Positions 63,920-64,000 of a DNA stretch of 64,000 nucleotides are shown piece by piece. How positions within the stretch are numbered: the stretch's first letter is position 1; each line of letters starts with the position of its first letter. This stretch comes from Streptomyces humidus (lineage in GTDB: Bacteria > Actinomycetota > Actinomycetes > Streptomycetales > Streptomycetaceae). Both the position numbers and the translations under genes were made by a program. The notes under the pieces were generated by a model. It was not told the origin of the DNA, did no database searches, and worked only from the letters and a program-made list of their open reading frames with translations. The stretch is from positions 281,464 through 345,463 of the forward strand of contig NZ_BMTL01000006.1 of the NCBI RefSeq assembly GCF_014649655.1. Direction: 5' to 3'.

Positions 63920-64000
63920 ATGGCCACGACGCAGGTGAAGCGGGCGTTCAAGTACCGCTTCTGTCCCACGGACGAGCAGGCAGCAGAGCTGTCGCGCACG
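63920..64000 (+). mobile_element. tnpB: TnpB-type gene of an IS200/IS605-like element (3' part outside the window)
   Basis: 27 codons are visible: a basic start 'VKRAFKYRFCPTDEQAAELSRT'. The pattern of a basic segment, then 'YRFCPTDEQ...L', is the N terminus of TnpB/OrfB proteins, the RNA-guided nucleases carried by IS200/IS605 and IS607 elements (typically 'K.RFYPT.EQ...L...'). The catalytic RuvC-like region and the guide RNA, which lies at the far end, are outside the window. Whether the gene is intact, and whether a TnpA partner exists, cannot be seen. The upstream DNA is AT-richer than the core genome. Confidence 0.72.

Overview
The window is a stretch of the conserved core of an actinomycete chromosome, almost certainly Streptomyces. 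It is very GC-rich, many genes start with GTG or TTG, and coding sequences often overlap by 1-20 bases. It carries bldD, the streptomycete-type nucleoid protein sIHF and a HIT/PIP-synthase/PimA block. From memory, the gene order matches the S. coelicolor region running from thrS to priA. I support 58 protein-coding genes (56 complete, one cut at each end), and no rRNA, tRNA or CRISPR.

Layout. 1-12 kb: a cut hypothetical gene, thrS, a voltage-gated-type K+ channel and a HIT hydrolase. Two genes follow on the minus strand (an unrecognised membrane protein and a divergent EF-G-like factor), then the phosphatidylinositol-mannoside genes pgsA, acyltransferase and pimA. 11.6-21.3 kb: a small membrane protein, pdxST (PLP synthase), a YebC/TACO1 protein, ruvCAB (Holliday junctions), yajC-secD-secF (Sec export) and apt. 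21.4-31.7 kb: relA, a DUF349 protein, a membrane-anchored cyclophilin, a metallo-beta-lactamase hydrolase, hisS, a VKOR-family protein, rarA and rpsD. 31.8-45 kb: two small membrane-associated proteins, alaS, ruvX, mltG, the shikimate cluster aroE/aroC-aroK-aroB, a P-loop protein, an M24-like protein, efp and nusB. 45-60.3 kb: bldD (minus strand), the pyrimidine operon pyrR-pyrB-pyrC-(PH-like membrane protein)-carA-carB-pyrD-pyrF, sIHF, gmk, rpoZ, coaBC and metK. 60.6-64 kb: priA, a minus-strand HTH-like gene, and the first 27 codons of a TnpB-type gene at the edge.

How the genes work together. Most modules are complete short pathways: PIM lipid synthesis, PLP, branch migration, Sec accessory factors, shikimate, and UMP synthesis (all six steps except the last transferase pyrE). 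Genes for GMP (gmk), purine salvage (apt) and (p)ppGpp (relA) lie nearby.

Regulation visible in the DNA. Three DNA-repair or replication-restart genes (ruvC, rarA, priA) carry a promoter matching the mycobacterial RecA-independent DNA-damage motif TTGTCRGTG-N8-TANNNT. The pyrR start is overlapped by a PyrR-type RNA element. A BldD-like operator lies on the bldD promoter. There are many perfect hairpin terminators, including a 33-bp perfect palindrome between nusB and bldD. Several genes look leaderless. The region is mostly ordinary core genome. The main oddities are the inserted minus-strand pair at 4.4-8.4 kb, proteins with degenerate active sites (EF-G-like, M24, PriA), and the mobile-element gene at the right edge.
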